Below are positions 14,249 through 22,091 of a DNA stretch of 27,289 bases, piece by piece. Position numbers and translations under genes: made by a program. Origin of the DNA: JAAYZM01 sp964510785 (lineage in GTDB: Bacteria > Actinomycetota > Actinomycetes > Actinomycetales > Cellulomonadaceae); assembly GCA_964510785.1 (NCBI GenBank), contig CAZECM010000042.1:1-27289 (forward strand). Reading direction: 5' to 3'. The first letter of the stretch is position 1; each line of letters opens with the position of its first letter. The notes below the pieces were generated by a model, which saw nothing but the letters and a program-made list of their open reading frames with translations, made no database searches and was not told the DNA's origin.

Positions 14249-14333
14249 TGTCCGGAGGGGGACTTGAACCCCCACGCCCGATAAAGGGCACTAGCACCTC
14301 AAGCTAGCGCGTCTGCCATTCCGCCACCCGGAC
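14249..14333 (-). tRNA. tRNA-Leu, anticodon GAG
   Basis: An 85-nt class II tRNA on the minus strand. Acceptor GTCCGGG pairs with TCCGGAC (one G-T), the discriminator is A, and no CCA is encoded. The anticodon stem CTAGC/GCTAG encloses the loop TTGAGGT with anticodon GAG at 14300-14298, reading CUC and CUU. A long variable arm (GCCC...GGGC) and the T-arm GGGGG-TTCAAGT-CCCCC are both present, as required for leucine tRNA. Confidence 0.97.
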
Positions 14334-14482
14334 AAGGTGGATCTGCGATCAACTCGCGCCGAGAAAGATATCACGGAGTGGCGGGTCCCCTTCCCCACGG
14401 GCACGCTGGCACACTGAGGTCTGCAGCACACTGGCCGGCATGGCCGCGCTGCAGCGGGACGCGCGATCCGAGAGGTGCACCC

Positions 14483-15727
14483 ATGTCTGAGCAGGACCGC
14501 CGCACTCCCGCCGGGGTCGCGGCACGCAAGGTCGCCGGGGGGCGTCACAACCCGTCCGTGGCGGGCATCGAGCAGACCTCACCCCGATGGCTGCGGGTCT
14601 CGGCCGGCTGGTCGTGGCGACTGATCGTCGTCTCCGCCGCCGTCGTGCTCGTCTTCTACGCCACCTCGAAGGTGCAGCTGCTCTTCATCGCGGTCTTCCT
14701 CGCACTCGTCTTCACGGCCGTGCTGCACCCGCTCGTGGAGTTCTTCGCCAAGTACATGCCACGGTTCGCGGCCACGGCGCTCGCGCTCGTCTCCTCGATC
14801 CTCGTGCTCGGTGGGCTCATCACCTACATCACGGCGTCCGTCGTCGGGCAGTGGCCGCACCTCGCCGAGCAGTTCAGCGACGGCATCGGGCGCATCCTCG
14901 ACTTCCTCGAGGACGGTCCGCTCCCCTGGACGGTGACGTCCGAGGACATCGACCAGTGGTGGCAGACGGCGCTGCAGTGGCTGCAGGACAACAGCAGCAC
15001 GATCGCCTCGAACGCGGCCTCCCAGCTCGGCTCCGTCGCGATCGTGTTCATGGTGCTCGCGCTCGCGACCTTCTGCACGGTGTTCTTCCTCGCCCGCGGC
15101 TCGGCGATGTGGCTGTGGTTCCTCAACCAGCTCCCCGCCGGCTCGCGCCAGACGTGGCACACCGCGGGCGGCATCGGCTGGTACACCTTCTCCGGCTTCG
15201 CGCGCGGCACCGTGATCATCGCGTTCTGCAACGCGATCCTCGCCGGGATCATCCTCGCCGTCCTGGGCGTGCCGCTCGTGGCCCCGCTCGCGGTGCTCGT
15301 GTTCATCGGTACGTTCATCCCGCTCATCGGCGCCCCCGCCGCGATGGTCATCGCGATGGTCGTCGCCTTCGCCGCGGAAGGGTTCCTCACCGCGGCGTTC
15401 GTCGGTGTCGGCATCGCCCTCGTGGGCCAGCTCGAGGGCCACGTGCTGCAGCCCCTCATCATGGGCAAGCAGGTCTCGCTGCACCCCGTCGTCGTCGGCC
15501 TCGTCGTCACGGGCGGCACGCTCATCGCCGGCATCCTCGGCGCCGTCGTCTCCCTCCCGCTCGTCGCCGTCGCGTGGGCCGTCTTCGCCAAGCTGCGCGC
15601 GCTCGACCCACCGACACCACGCGAGGACTTCGTGGACTTCGACCCCGCCGAGATCACCCACCTGGACGAGCAGGCCCGTGGCGGCGACGAGGACGCGGCC
15701 GACGAAGAGGTCTCGGTCAAGGCTTAG
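14483..15727 (+). CDS. AI-2E family transporter (PerM/TqsA family)
   Basis: A 414-residue membrane protein. After a short basic cytoplasmic end, two close hydrophobic segments lie at about 45-85 (LIVVSAAVVLVFYATSKVQ, LFIAVFLALVFTAVLHPLVEFF), with a third at about 95-115. A soluble helical stretch (HLAEQFSDGIGRILDFLED) and a set of C-terminal membrane segments follow, including GTFIPLIGAPAAMVIAMV and VGQLEGHVLQPLIMGKQVSLHP, the family hallmark. The tail is acidic. Members export autoinducer-2 or act as ion antiporters; most are untested, so no substrate is assigned. The ATG at 14483 has AGAGG 7 nt upstream. It is convergent with dnaE2, 15 bp apart. Confidence 0.88.
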   Translation: MSEQDRRTPAGVAARKVAGGRHNPSVAGIEQTSPRWLRVSAGWSWRLIVVSAAVVLVFYATSKVQLLFIAVFLALVFTAVLHPLVEFFAKYMPRFAATALALVSSILVLGGLITYITASVVGQWPHLAEQFSDGIGRILDFLEDGPLPWTVTSEDIDQWWQTALQWLQDNSSTIASNAASQLGSVAIVFMVLALATFCTVFFLARGSAMWLWFLNQLPAGSRQTWHTAGGIGWYTFSGFARGTVIIAFCNAILAGIILAVLGVPLVAPLAVLVFIGTFIPLIGAPAAMVIAMVVAFAAEGFLTAAFVGVGIALVGQLEGHVLQPLIMGKQVSLHPVVVGLVVTGGTLIAGILGAVVSLPLVAVAWAVFAKLRALDPPTPREDFVDFDPAEITHLDEQARGGDEDAADEEVSVKA

Positions 15728-15742
15728 TCCTCCGAGCGCAGC

Positions 15743-18700
15743 TCACTGGAAGTCGCGCGAGCGAGAGGCCACGGGCAGCGCGAGCGGTGTCAGGTGCTCG
15801 GCGACGAGATTGGTCGCGCCGTCGCCCCGCTCGAGCCTGCCCCGCACCACGAGGGCGGCCGAGGAGCGCGCGACCGTGCGAAACCTCGCCCACAGCCCCG
15901 GGGAGCACACGACGTTGAGCAGACCCGTCTCGTCCTCGATCGACAGGAACGTCACCCCGCGCGCCGTACCGGGGCGTTGGCGATGGGTGACGACCCCCGC
16001 GACGGACACCCTGCGCTCGGCCTCGTGCTCGACCGCCTGGCTCACGCGTAGCACCCCGGCGGCGTCGAGGCCCTCACGCACGAACTCGGTGGGGTAGGAC
16101 TCCGGGGAGATACCCGTCGCCCACACGTCCGCGACCGAGGTCTCGAGCGCGTCCATGCCGGGCAGCATCGGCGCCTCGACACCCACGGAGACGCCGGGCA
16201 GCGTGTCGGGACCCTCCTGGGCGAGCGCCCCGGCGGCCCACAACGCCTCGCGCCGCGCCACCGGGCCGTGCTCCCCCACCTCGCGCAGCGCCCCGGCCGT
16301 CGCGAGGGACTCGAGCTGGGCCGTCGTGAGCGCGACACGGCGCACGAGGTCGCGCAGCGAGGCGAACCGGCCGCCCCGGCTGCGCTCCTCGACGAGCCCC
16401 GAGGCGAGGTCCTCACCGATCCCTCGCACCTCGGCCAGGCCGATGCGCACGGCCAGCGTCCCGCCGTCGGACACCACCCGCTCGACCCCCGCCCGCACGC
16501 CGGACGCCTGCACGCACGGCCGCAGCACGATGATCCCGTGGCGGCGCGCGTCGGCGACGAGGGACTGCGGGGAGTAGAACCCCATGGGCTGGGCGGCGAG
16601 CAGCCCAGCATAGAAGGCAGCGGGATGGTGCACCTTGAGCCACGAGCTCGCGTAGACGAGGTGGGCGAAGGAGTAGGCGTGCGACTCGGGGAAGCCGAAC
16701 TCGGCGAAGGCCGCGAGCTTGGCGAAGATCCCCTCGGCCACCTCACCGCTCACGCCCTTGCGCACCATGCCTGCCACGATCCTGGCCTTGAGCGCCTCCA
16801 TGCGCTGCCTGGAGCGTTTGGCCCCCATCGCCCGGCGGAGCCGGTCCGACTCCGCCGGCGACAGGCCCGCGACGTCGATCGCCATCTGCATGAGCTGCTC
16901 CTGGAAGAGCGGTACGCCGAGCGTGCGCTGCAGCGCCGGCTTGAGCAGGGGGTGCGCGTAGTACTCGTCGCGCTCCTCAGGGTGCCCACCCGCCCGCTGC
17001 TCCTTGCGGCGCTCGATGTAGGGGTGCACCGAGCCGCCCTGGATGGGGCCGGGGCGGATGAGCGCGACCTCGACGACGATGTCGTAGAAGGTTCGCGGCT
17101 GCAGCCGCGGCAGGGTGGACATCTGTGCACGGGACTCGACCTGGAACACTCCCACGGTGTCCGCCGCGCACAGCAGGTCGTAGACAGCCGGGTCCTCCTG
17201 CGGCAGGGAGTGCAGGGTGAGCTCGAGCCCCTCGTGCTCGCGGACGAGGTCGAAGGCGATGCGCAGGGTCGTGAGCATGCCGAGCCCCAGCAGGTCGAAC
17301 TTCACGAGCCCGGCATCGGCGCAGTCGTCCTTGTCCCACTGCAGCACGGTGCGTCCGGGCATCCGTCCCCACTCCACGGGACACACCTCGATCACCGGCC
17401 GGTCGCACAGCACCATGCCTCCGGGGTGGATGCCGAGGTGGCGGGGCAGGTCGAGCATCCGCTCAGCGAGATCGAGCACGGGCTCGGGGATACCCGTGAG
17501 GTCCGCCGCGTGCGTCGGCGCGATCTCCGGGGCGCCGCCGCCCCACTGCCGCCGGTGCCGTTGCGACTCGTCGAGCGCCAACGGGTCGAAGACCTGCGCT
17601 GGTTCCTCGTCCGCATCAGGTTCGCCGTCCGACTCCGGCTCCTCGCCCGGCCCAGCATCCGACTGCATGTCCGGTTCCGGCTCCGGTGCCGGCTCGGGCG
17701 TCCGCAGCCTCCCCCAGCGCTCGAGCGACTTGCTCCACGCATCCTGCTGCCCAGAGTCGTACCCCAGGGCGCGCGCCGCGTCGCGCACCGCAGAGCGTGC
17801 CCGGTAGGAGATGACGTTGGCCACCATCGCTGCACGATCACGCTCGTACTTGGTGTAGACGTACTGGATGACCTCCTCGCGCCGCCCTGACTCGATGTCG
17901 ACGTCGATGTCCGGCGGGCCGTCACGCTCCGGGGCGAGGAAGCGCTCGAAGAGCAGGTCGTGGAACACCGCGTCCACCGCCGTGATGCCGAGCGCGTAGC
18001 AGACCGCGGAGTTCGCCGCCGAGCCCCGCCCCTGCGCGAGGATGCCGTTCTTCCGGCAGAACTCGACGATGTCGTAGACGATGAGGAAGTACCCCGGGAA
18101 CTCGAGCTGCTCGATGACGGCGAGCTCCTTCTCGAGGCGCGCGTAGGCACGCTCGCTCCGTTCGTCTCCCCGCGGCCCGTAGTGCTTGAACGCCCCCTGC
18201 CAGACCAGCTCGCGCAACCAGCTCGCCTCGGTATGGCCAGGTGGGACGGGGTACGGCGGCAGCCTGGGCTTGACGAGCTGGAGGTCGAAGGCGCACTCGG
18301 CGCCGAGATCGGCCGCGGTGCGGACGGCCTGCGGATGTCGCCGGTGCAGGTGGAGCATCTCCTCCGGCGAACGCAGGTGCGCGGTCGGTGCGGCGGGCAG
18401 CCAGCCGTCCTGGTCCTCGAGGCTAGACGTGGCCCGCACCGCCGCGAGCGCTCCGGCCAGGTCCGCGTCGCGCGGGGTGGCGTAGTGCACGTTGCCCGTA
18501 GCCACGAGCGGCAGGCCGACGACGCCGGCCAGGTGGGCCAGTGCATCGTTACGCTCGCCGTCGAACGGGCTGCCGTGCTCGGTGATCTCCACCACGACGT
18601 TCTCCCGGCCGAACAGAGCGGCCAGCCGGTCTAGCTCCGCCTGTGCGGCGGCGATCCCCGCAGCAGGCATCGACGCGCCCTCCAGCGCCCGGCGGACCGC

Positions 18701-19147
18701 GCCCTTGCGGCAGCCGGTGAGCACGAGCCAGTTCCCTGCGGCCCGCGCGGCGAGCTCCTCGAGCTCGTAGGTGGCATGCCCCTTGGTCCCGGTCGCGAGA
18801 TGCCCCCGCGCGATCGCCGCGGACAACGCCCGATAGCCGTCCGGGTTACGGGCGAGCACGAGCAGGTGGGTCGCGCGTGGGTCGGGCACCCCCGTCGGCG
18901 GGTCGAGCGTCGCGCGCCCGACACCGTCGACGACGGGCAGGTGCAGCTCGGCACCGAAGATCGTCTTGAGCCCCACCCGCCTGGCCTCCTCGGCGAAGCG
19001 CACGACGCCGTAGAGCCCGTCGTGGTCCGTGAGGGCGAGCGCCTCGAGGCCCAGCCGTGCCGCCTCGGTGACGAGCTCGTGGGGCTGGCTCGCCCCGTCG
19101 AGGAAGCTGAACGCGCTGTGGGCGTGCAGCTCGGCGTAGCTAGTCAT
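15743..19147 (-). CDS. dnaE2: Error-prone DNA polymerase DnaE2 (ImuC)
   Basis: C-family polymerase of 1134 residues that carries out mutagenic translesion synthesis with ImuA and ImuB. It has an N-terminal PHP domain (ELHAHSAFSFLDG, LTDHDGLYG), the catalytic Asp pair in PPDIDVDIES (about 411-420), the third Asp in LVKFDLLG (about 617), and FPESHAYSFAHLVYASSWLK in the fingers/tandem helix-hairpin-helix region. A C-terminal OB fold (VSVAGVVTHRQRPGTARGVTFL) completes it. About 40 acidic, proline-rich residues (about 481-521, TPEPAPEPEPD onward) are inserted before the GIHPGGMV block, longer than I expect for the family. The ATG overlaps the end of imuB by 8 nt, so translation is coupled. It is the last gene of the SOS operon. 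Confidence 0.95.
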   Translation of the reverse strand: MTSYAELHAHSAFSFLDGASQPHELVTEAARLGLEALALTDHDGLYGVVRFAEEARRVGLKTIFGAELHLPVVDGVGRATLDPPTGVPDPRATHLLVLARNPDGYRALSAAIARGHLATGTKGHATYELEELAARAAGNWLVLTGCRKGAVRRALEGASMPAAGIAAAQAELDRLAALFGRENVVVEITEHGSPFDGERNDALAHLAGVVGLPLVATGNVHYATPRDADLAGALAAVRATSSLEDQDGWLPAAPTAHLRSPEEMLHLHRRHPQAVRTAADLGAECAFDLQLVKPRLPPYPVPPGHTEASWLRELVWQGAFKHYGPRGDERSERAYARLEKELAVIEQLEFPGYFLIVYDIVEFCRKNGILAQGRGSAANSAVCYALGITAVDAVFHDLLFERFLAPERDGPPDIDVDIESGRREEVIQYVYTKYERDRAAMVANVISYRARSAVRDAARALGYDSGQQDAWSKSLERWGRLRTPEPAPEPEPDMQSDAGPGEEPESDGEPDADEEPAQVFDPLALDESQRHRRQWGGGAPEIAPTHAADLTGIPEPVLDLAERMLDLPRHLGIHPGGMVLCDRPVIEVCPVEWGRMPGRTVLQWDKDDCADAGLVKFDLLGLGMLTTLRIAFDLVREHEGLELTLHSLPQEDPAVYDLLCAADTVGVFQVESRAQMSTLPRLQPRTFYDIVVEVALIRPGPIQGGSVHPYIERRKEQRAGGHPEERDEYYAHPLLKPALQRTLGVPLFQEQLMQMAIDVAGLSPAESDRLRRAMGAKRSRQRMEALKARIVAGMVRKGVSGEVAEGIFAKLAAFAEFGFPESHAYSFAHLVYASSWLKVHHPAAFYAGLLAAQPMGFYSPQSLVADARRHGIIVLRPCVQASGVRAGVERVVSDGGTLAVRIGLAEVRGIGEDLASGLVEERSRGGRFASLRDLVRRVALTTAQLESLATAGALREVGEHGPVARREALWAAGALAQEGPDTLPGVSVGVEAPMLPGMDALETSVADVWATGISPESYPTEFVREGLDAAGVLRVSQAVEHEAERRVSVAGVVTHRQRPGTARGVTFLSIEDETGLLNVVCSPGLWARFRTVARSSAALVVRGRLERGDGATNLVAEHLTPLALPVASRSRDFQ

Positions 19148-20801
19148 AGCGGGCCTCGCACGTCCACACGCCCCCGAGGTGCCCCGCGTCGACCCCCCAC
19201 GCGAGCAGGACGGCGCCCCCGCCGTCGAGCACGGCCTGCAGGTGCACGACGGCGCGTCCCTCCTCGGTCCACCAACGCTGGGCGAGCGGCCACGGCCCCG
19301 CCCACGAGACGATCCGCACGTCCCGGTCTAGCACCCTCGCGGAGGGTGTGGTCCGGGCCCCGGCGCGCGACGGCGGGGACCACCGCACACGGGCGGGGTC
19401 GGCGCTCAGCGTCCACCGCTCGTCGACGGTCAGGGACCGCCCCGCACCGTCGAGCACGTCGACGGGCTCGGGTTCGGGCAGCACGGTCGCGGGCGCCGGC
19501 GCGGGCAGCCGACCCGGCCACGGCCGGTCCGCGGGCCGGTCCGCACGCTCGGTCGCCCCCCACGGCACGAGGTGGACCTGGTCGCGCACGGTGCGCCCGC
19601 CCTGCAGCGCCGCCGTGAACACCCCCTGCGCCCCGAGCAGGCCCTGCACGCGGTCGAGCGCTCGGTGCGCCCGCAGGTCGGCACCGTTCGCGCCGCCCCA
19701 CAGCCGCCCCTGCTCCGCCCCGGCGGCGGCCACCTCGCGCGCGGCCACGACGAGCCTCGAGACGGCGCCCCGCTCGGGGTCGCCCTCCCCCGCCGCGCGG
19801 TCGAGCCAGCCCTCGAGCTGCCACCGGATGCGGTCCGTGATGCGTGCCGCCGTGAGCCCGCCGAGCCCACCCAGGTCGGTGCGCCACGTGCGGCTCAGCT
19901 CGCCGCCGTGCTCCGTGACGGCCGTGATCTCGAGGCGCGCGCACGTCGCCGAACGGGCCAGGAGCTGGGCGTGCAGGTCCTCGGCGATGCGGCGCCCCGC
20001 GAAGGCCGCGACGTCGAGCCGCGTCGCGGGCGGGTCGAGCTCGCAGCTCGCCTCGAGGTCGGGCACGGGCCGACGCCGGGTCGGCGGGCGCGGGTCCTGT
20101 CCCTGCACGAGCCGGTGCGCCCACGCTCCGAGCTCACCGAAGCGGGCCGCGACGTCCGGTCCCGGCAGCGCCGCGAACGCCCCGAGCGTGGTCAGGCCGA
20201 GCCGGACGAGCAGGTCCACGAGGGCACGCACCGCCGCGACGGCACGCTCGTCCGTCGCGGCGTGGCCGAGCATGGCCACGGGGTGCGGGGCGAGGAACGC
20301 CGCGGACTCCCCCGGCGGGACGACGGCGTGCTCACGCGCCGCGAGGAGTGCTGCGAGGAGCCCGTCCGCGACGCCCACCTGGCTCTCGTAACCCGCGAGC
20401 ACGACCGCCCCGACGAGCGCCTCTCCGAAGGCCTGGGCCGAGCCGTGGTAGCGGGCGGCGCCGTCGGCCGGCACGAGCAGCAGCCCCGGCCGGACCACCT
20501 CGATGCCGGGGACCACGCGTTCTGCCGCCTGCGCCACGGCCTCGAAGACGACGGCGTCACGTACCTCGTCCACCCCGAGCAGGACGAGCTCGGGGCACAC
20601 GCCCTGCGCGGAACGGCGACGCATGCCGCGGCGGACACCACCCGCCCGGGCGACGGCGGACACGGCCACGAGGCGCCGCCCGTCGTGCACGGCCGCGGGC
20701 ACGTGGGACGCCACGTCGCCACGCTGCATCGCGGCGACGACGGGCCAGTCGGGCACCCACAGCACCGCCGTACGGGTCGGGCTCGTCGACATCCCGCTCA
20801 C
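19140..20801 (-). CDS. imuB: ImuB, catalytically inactive Y-family polymerase-like mutasome scaffold
   Basis: A 553-residue Y-family-like protein that links DnaE2 to the beta clamp and to ImuA. The fold is that of DinB (palm, fingers, thumb, little finger), but the catalytic acids are missing. Motif I is TAVLWVPDWPV (11-21) instead of the usual D-x-D-x-F-F, and the second acidic motif is replaced by GLLLVPADGAARYHGS. The sequence QGRLWGG at 364-370 matches the clamp-binding motif position known from mycobacterial ImuB. The C-terminal 180 residues form the ImuB-specific tail that binds partners (VPDWP-like repeats, RIVSWAGPWPL). The GTG start overlaps the imuA stop as GTGA; an ATG three codons later is an alternative. 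Identity is clear from sequence and operon. Confidence 0.93.
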   Translation of the reverse strand: MSGMSTSPTRTAVLWVPDWPVVAAMQRGDVASHVPAAVHDGRRLVAVSAVARAGGVRRGMRRRSAQGVCPELVLLGVDEVRDAVVFEAVAQAAERVVPGIEVVRPGLLLVPADGAARYHGSAQAFGEALVGAVVLAGYESQVGVADGLLAALLAAREHAVVPPGESAAFLAPHPVAMLGHAATDERAVAAVRALVDLLVRLGLTTLGAFAALPGPDVAARFGELGAWAHRLVQGQDPRPPTRRRPVPDLEASCELDPPATRLDVAAFAGRRIAEDLHAQLLARSATCARLEITAVTEHGGELSRTWRTDLGGLGGLTAARITDRIRWQLEGWLDRAAGEGDPERGAVSRLVVAAREVAAAGAEQGRLWGGANGADLRAHRALDRVQGLLGAQGVFTAALQGGRTVRDQVHLVPWGATERADRPADRPWPGRLPAPAPATVLPEPEPVDVLDGAGRSLTVDERWTLSADPARVRWSPPSRAGARTTPSARVLDRDVRIVSWAGPWPLAQRWWTEEGRAVVHLQAVLDGGGAVLLAWGVDAGHLGGVWTCEARYD

Positions 20802-21517
20802 CCCACGAGCCGAAGCGTGGCGCGGTCGTCCGGTGATGCGGTGCCGTCTGGTGATGCGGTGCTTTCCGCACCCGGCGCCGCGAGCGGCAGCGTGAGCTCG
20901 ACCGCGAGGTGGTGGCCCGCCGCGCCCCGGCCCGAACGCGTCACGCGCACGTCGAGGCTGCGCAGCCGGCCGTCACCCTCGCCCGCCCCCGTCCAGCCGA
21001 GCGTGCGCACCCCGAGCACGACGGCAGCGCCCGGCCAGGGCACCGTGCTCACGAGCACGCTGCCGCGCTCGCGTGCGCGAGCCATGAGGCGGCGCCGGTC
21101 CGCGTCCGTCAGCCCCGCCCGCGGTCCCACGAGCACGATGTCCATCCCGTCGAGGAGCGCGGCGACCACCGCGGGGGCGTCGGGACCGGGACCGGGCACG
21201 AGCGCGACCCGGTCGAGCACGACGCCCGCCTGCGCGGCAGCGAGGAGTCCGATCGACGGCTGCCCGACGACGCCCGCCCAGCTGCCGTGCACGCTCGCCG
21301 GGGCGAGCAGCGCGAGGGCGAGCGAGGTCGAGCCGAGCACCGCCACCGTGGCACCGCGGCGCAAGCCGGCGGGCAGGAGACGGCCGAGCTCTGGCGGGAC
21401 TGGCAACGGTGGGCGCTCGAGGTCGGTGAGCACCCCGCCGGTGCGCTGCTCGACGTGCGCGAGCACCGCACGGGCGCGCGCCTCCCGCTCTTGCGCGTGC
21501 GCCGCCGTCGTCGTCAC
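20798..21517 (-). CDS. imuA: ImuA-like accessory mutasome protein, divergent (no Walker A)
   Basis: A 239-residue RecA/SulA-like protein in the imuA position. It opens with helices rich in Ala and Arg, followed by LPAGLRRGATVAVLGSTSLALALL. In RecA-like proteins this region would be the P-loop, but here the GKT/S is replaced by GSTS, so nucleotide binding is doubtful, as in actinobacterial ImuA'. WAGVVGQPSIGLLAAAQAGVVLDRVALVPGP and GMDIVLVGPRAGLTDADRRRLMARAR keep the RecA-like strand order. The C-terminus has a duplicated TASPDG/TASPDD unit. I start at the GTG at 21517 because GGAGGAGG lies 5 nt upstream; the frame extends 5 codons further to 21532. It is controlled by the LexA box at 21542-21557. 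Confidence 0.85.
   Translation of the reverse strand: MTTTAAHAQEREARARAVLAHVEQRTGGVLTDLERPPLPVPPELGRLLPAGLRRGATVAVLGSTSLALALLAPASVHGSWAGVVGQPSIGLLAAAQAGVVLDRVALVPGPGPDAPAVVAALLDGMDIVLVGPRAGLTDADRRRLMARARERGSVLVSTVPWPGAAVVLGVRTLGWTGAGEGDGRLRSLDVRVTRSGRGAAGHHLAVELTLPLAAPGAESTASPDGTASPDDRATLRLVG
20828..20863. repeat. 18-bp tandem duplication in the 3' end of imuA
   Basis: Two adjacent 18-bp units (20828-20845 and 20846-20863) match at 16 of 18 bases. On the minus strand they encode the repeated TASPDG/TASPDD near the ImuA C-terminus. This looks like a recent slip-type duplication kept in frame. Confidence 0.8.
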
Positions 21518-21541
21518 CGAGACCTCCTCCACACCCGTTGA

Positions 21542-21557
21542 TAGAACGCTTGTTCGA
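21542..21557 (-). promoter_or_regulatory. LexA (SOS) box upstream of imuA-imuB-dnaE2
   Basis: On the minus strand TCGAACAAGCGTTCTA fits the actinobacterial SOS box TCGAAC-N4-GTTCGA at 11 of 12 specified bases (last half GTTCTA instead of GTTCGA). It ends 24 nt before the preferred imuA start at 21517. TTCTAT overlapping its end could be the -10 box, so LexA would block polymerase directly. This makes the cassette DNA-damage inducible. Confidence 0.9.
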
Positions 21558-21664
21558 GTCTCTCAGTACACGCTGACACCGGGGCGATGTCAACCCGGCC
21601 CGGGCCGTCCCGGACGGCCCGCCGAGGGCTCCGTCGGGCCGCACGGGCACCACCGAGTCACGGG

Positions 21665-21670
21665 TACAAT
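21665..21670 (+). promoter_or_regulatory. -10 box TACAAT of the arsR-sulP operon
   Basis: TACAAT is the best -10 match in the window and sits 4 nt before the palindrome. Transcription would begin at about 21677, inside the palindrome, leaving a leader of about 67 nt that carries the AAGGA ribosome site of arsR. No TTGACA-like -35 is seen, consistent with activator-free extended or weak -35 promoters. Confidence 0.6.
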
Positions 21671-21674
21671 CAGA

Positions 21675-21698
21675 TGGCTTGATGGATCCATCAAGCCA
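21675..21698. promoter_or_regulatory. Perfect 24-bp palindrome, probable ArsR operator
   Basis: TGGCTTGATGGA (21675-21686) is followed immediately by its exact reverse complement (21687-21698). It covers the expected transcription start just downstream of TACAAT and precedes arsR. Position and symmetry are typical of the binding site of a dimeric ArsR repressor acting on its own operon. Binding is inferred. Confidence 0.8.
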
Positions 21699-21743
21699 CG
21701 ATGCGGACCGCCGCTCCCCGTACGTCCCACGAAGGACCCCGCC

Positions 21744-22091
21744 ATGCCGCTCTCCCCCGAGCGCCCCCTGCACGCCCACAAGGCCGACCTCTTCAAGGCG
21801 CTCGCCCACCCCGTGCGCGTGCGCACCCTCGAGCTCCTCACGAGCGCCGAGCGCCCCGTCAGCGAGCTCCTCGCCGAGACCGGGATCGAGGCCTCGCACC
21901 TGTCCCAGCACCTCGGGGTGCTGCGCAACGCGGGCGTCGTCGCGGCACGCCGCGAGGGCAACGCCGTCTACTACCGCCTCGAGCACCCCGCCCTCGCCGA
22001 GATGCTCGCCGCGGCGCGCGTCGTGCTGAGCGACCGGCTCAGCCGCACCCGTGAAGCACTCGCCGCGCTCGAGTCGGGCGAGGGCGAGTGA
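21744..22091 (+). CDS. ArsR-family transcriptional repressor without cysteines
   Basis: A 115-residue winged-helix regulator. DLFKALAHPVRVRTLELL is the standard ArsR first helix pair. The helix-turn-helix spans about 37-66 (VSELLAETGIEASHLSQHLGVLRNAGVV), and the wing is ARREGNAVYYRLEHP. The protein contains no Cys, so it cannot sense arsenite, cadmium or sulphur species through the usual thiol sites. Candidate ligands are the His residues (HAHK near the N-terminus, EHPALAEM). The ATG at 21744 has AAGGA 7 nt upstream. Its stop overlaps the start of sulP as GTGA, so the two are co-translated. It probably represses this operon through the palindrome at 21675-21698. Confidence 0.92.
   Translation: MPLSPERPLHAHKADLFKALAHPVRVRTLELLTSAERPVSELLAETGIEASHLSQHLGVLRNAGVVAARREGNAVYYRLEHPALAEMLAAARVVLSDRLSRTREALAALESGEGE

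Noticed and set aside
14249..14333. tRNA-Leu as an integration site with an adjacent island
   Set aside because: No integrase, no repeated 3' tRNA fragment and no change in base composition is seen on either side.
20348..20836. Short Arg/Pro-rich open frames around the imuA-imuB junction as extra small genes
   Set aside because: They are alternative-frame shadows of overlapping genes and lack ribosome sites or promoter boxes.
21602..21620. A 7-bp GC stem (gggccgt / acggccc) between imuA and arsR as a terminator
   Set aside because: It lies between divergent genes, where no transcript needs to end, and short GC stems of this size are expected by chance in such DNA. The 24-bp palindrome nearby is far stronger.
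19572..22091. An 839-codon plus-strand open frame running through imuB, imuA and arsR
   Set aside because: Most of it is the antisense of imuB/imuA in high-GC DNA with low-complexity Arg/Pro/Gly content. Only its last 115 codons are real, and those are arsR with its own start and ribosome site.
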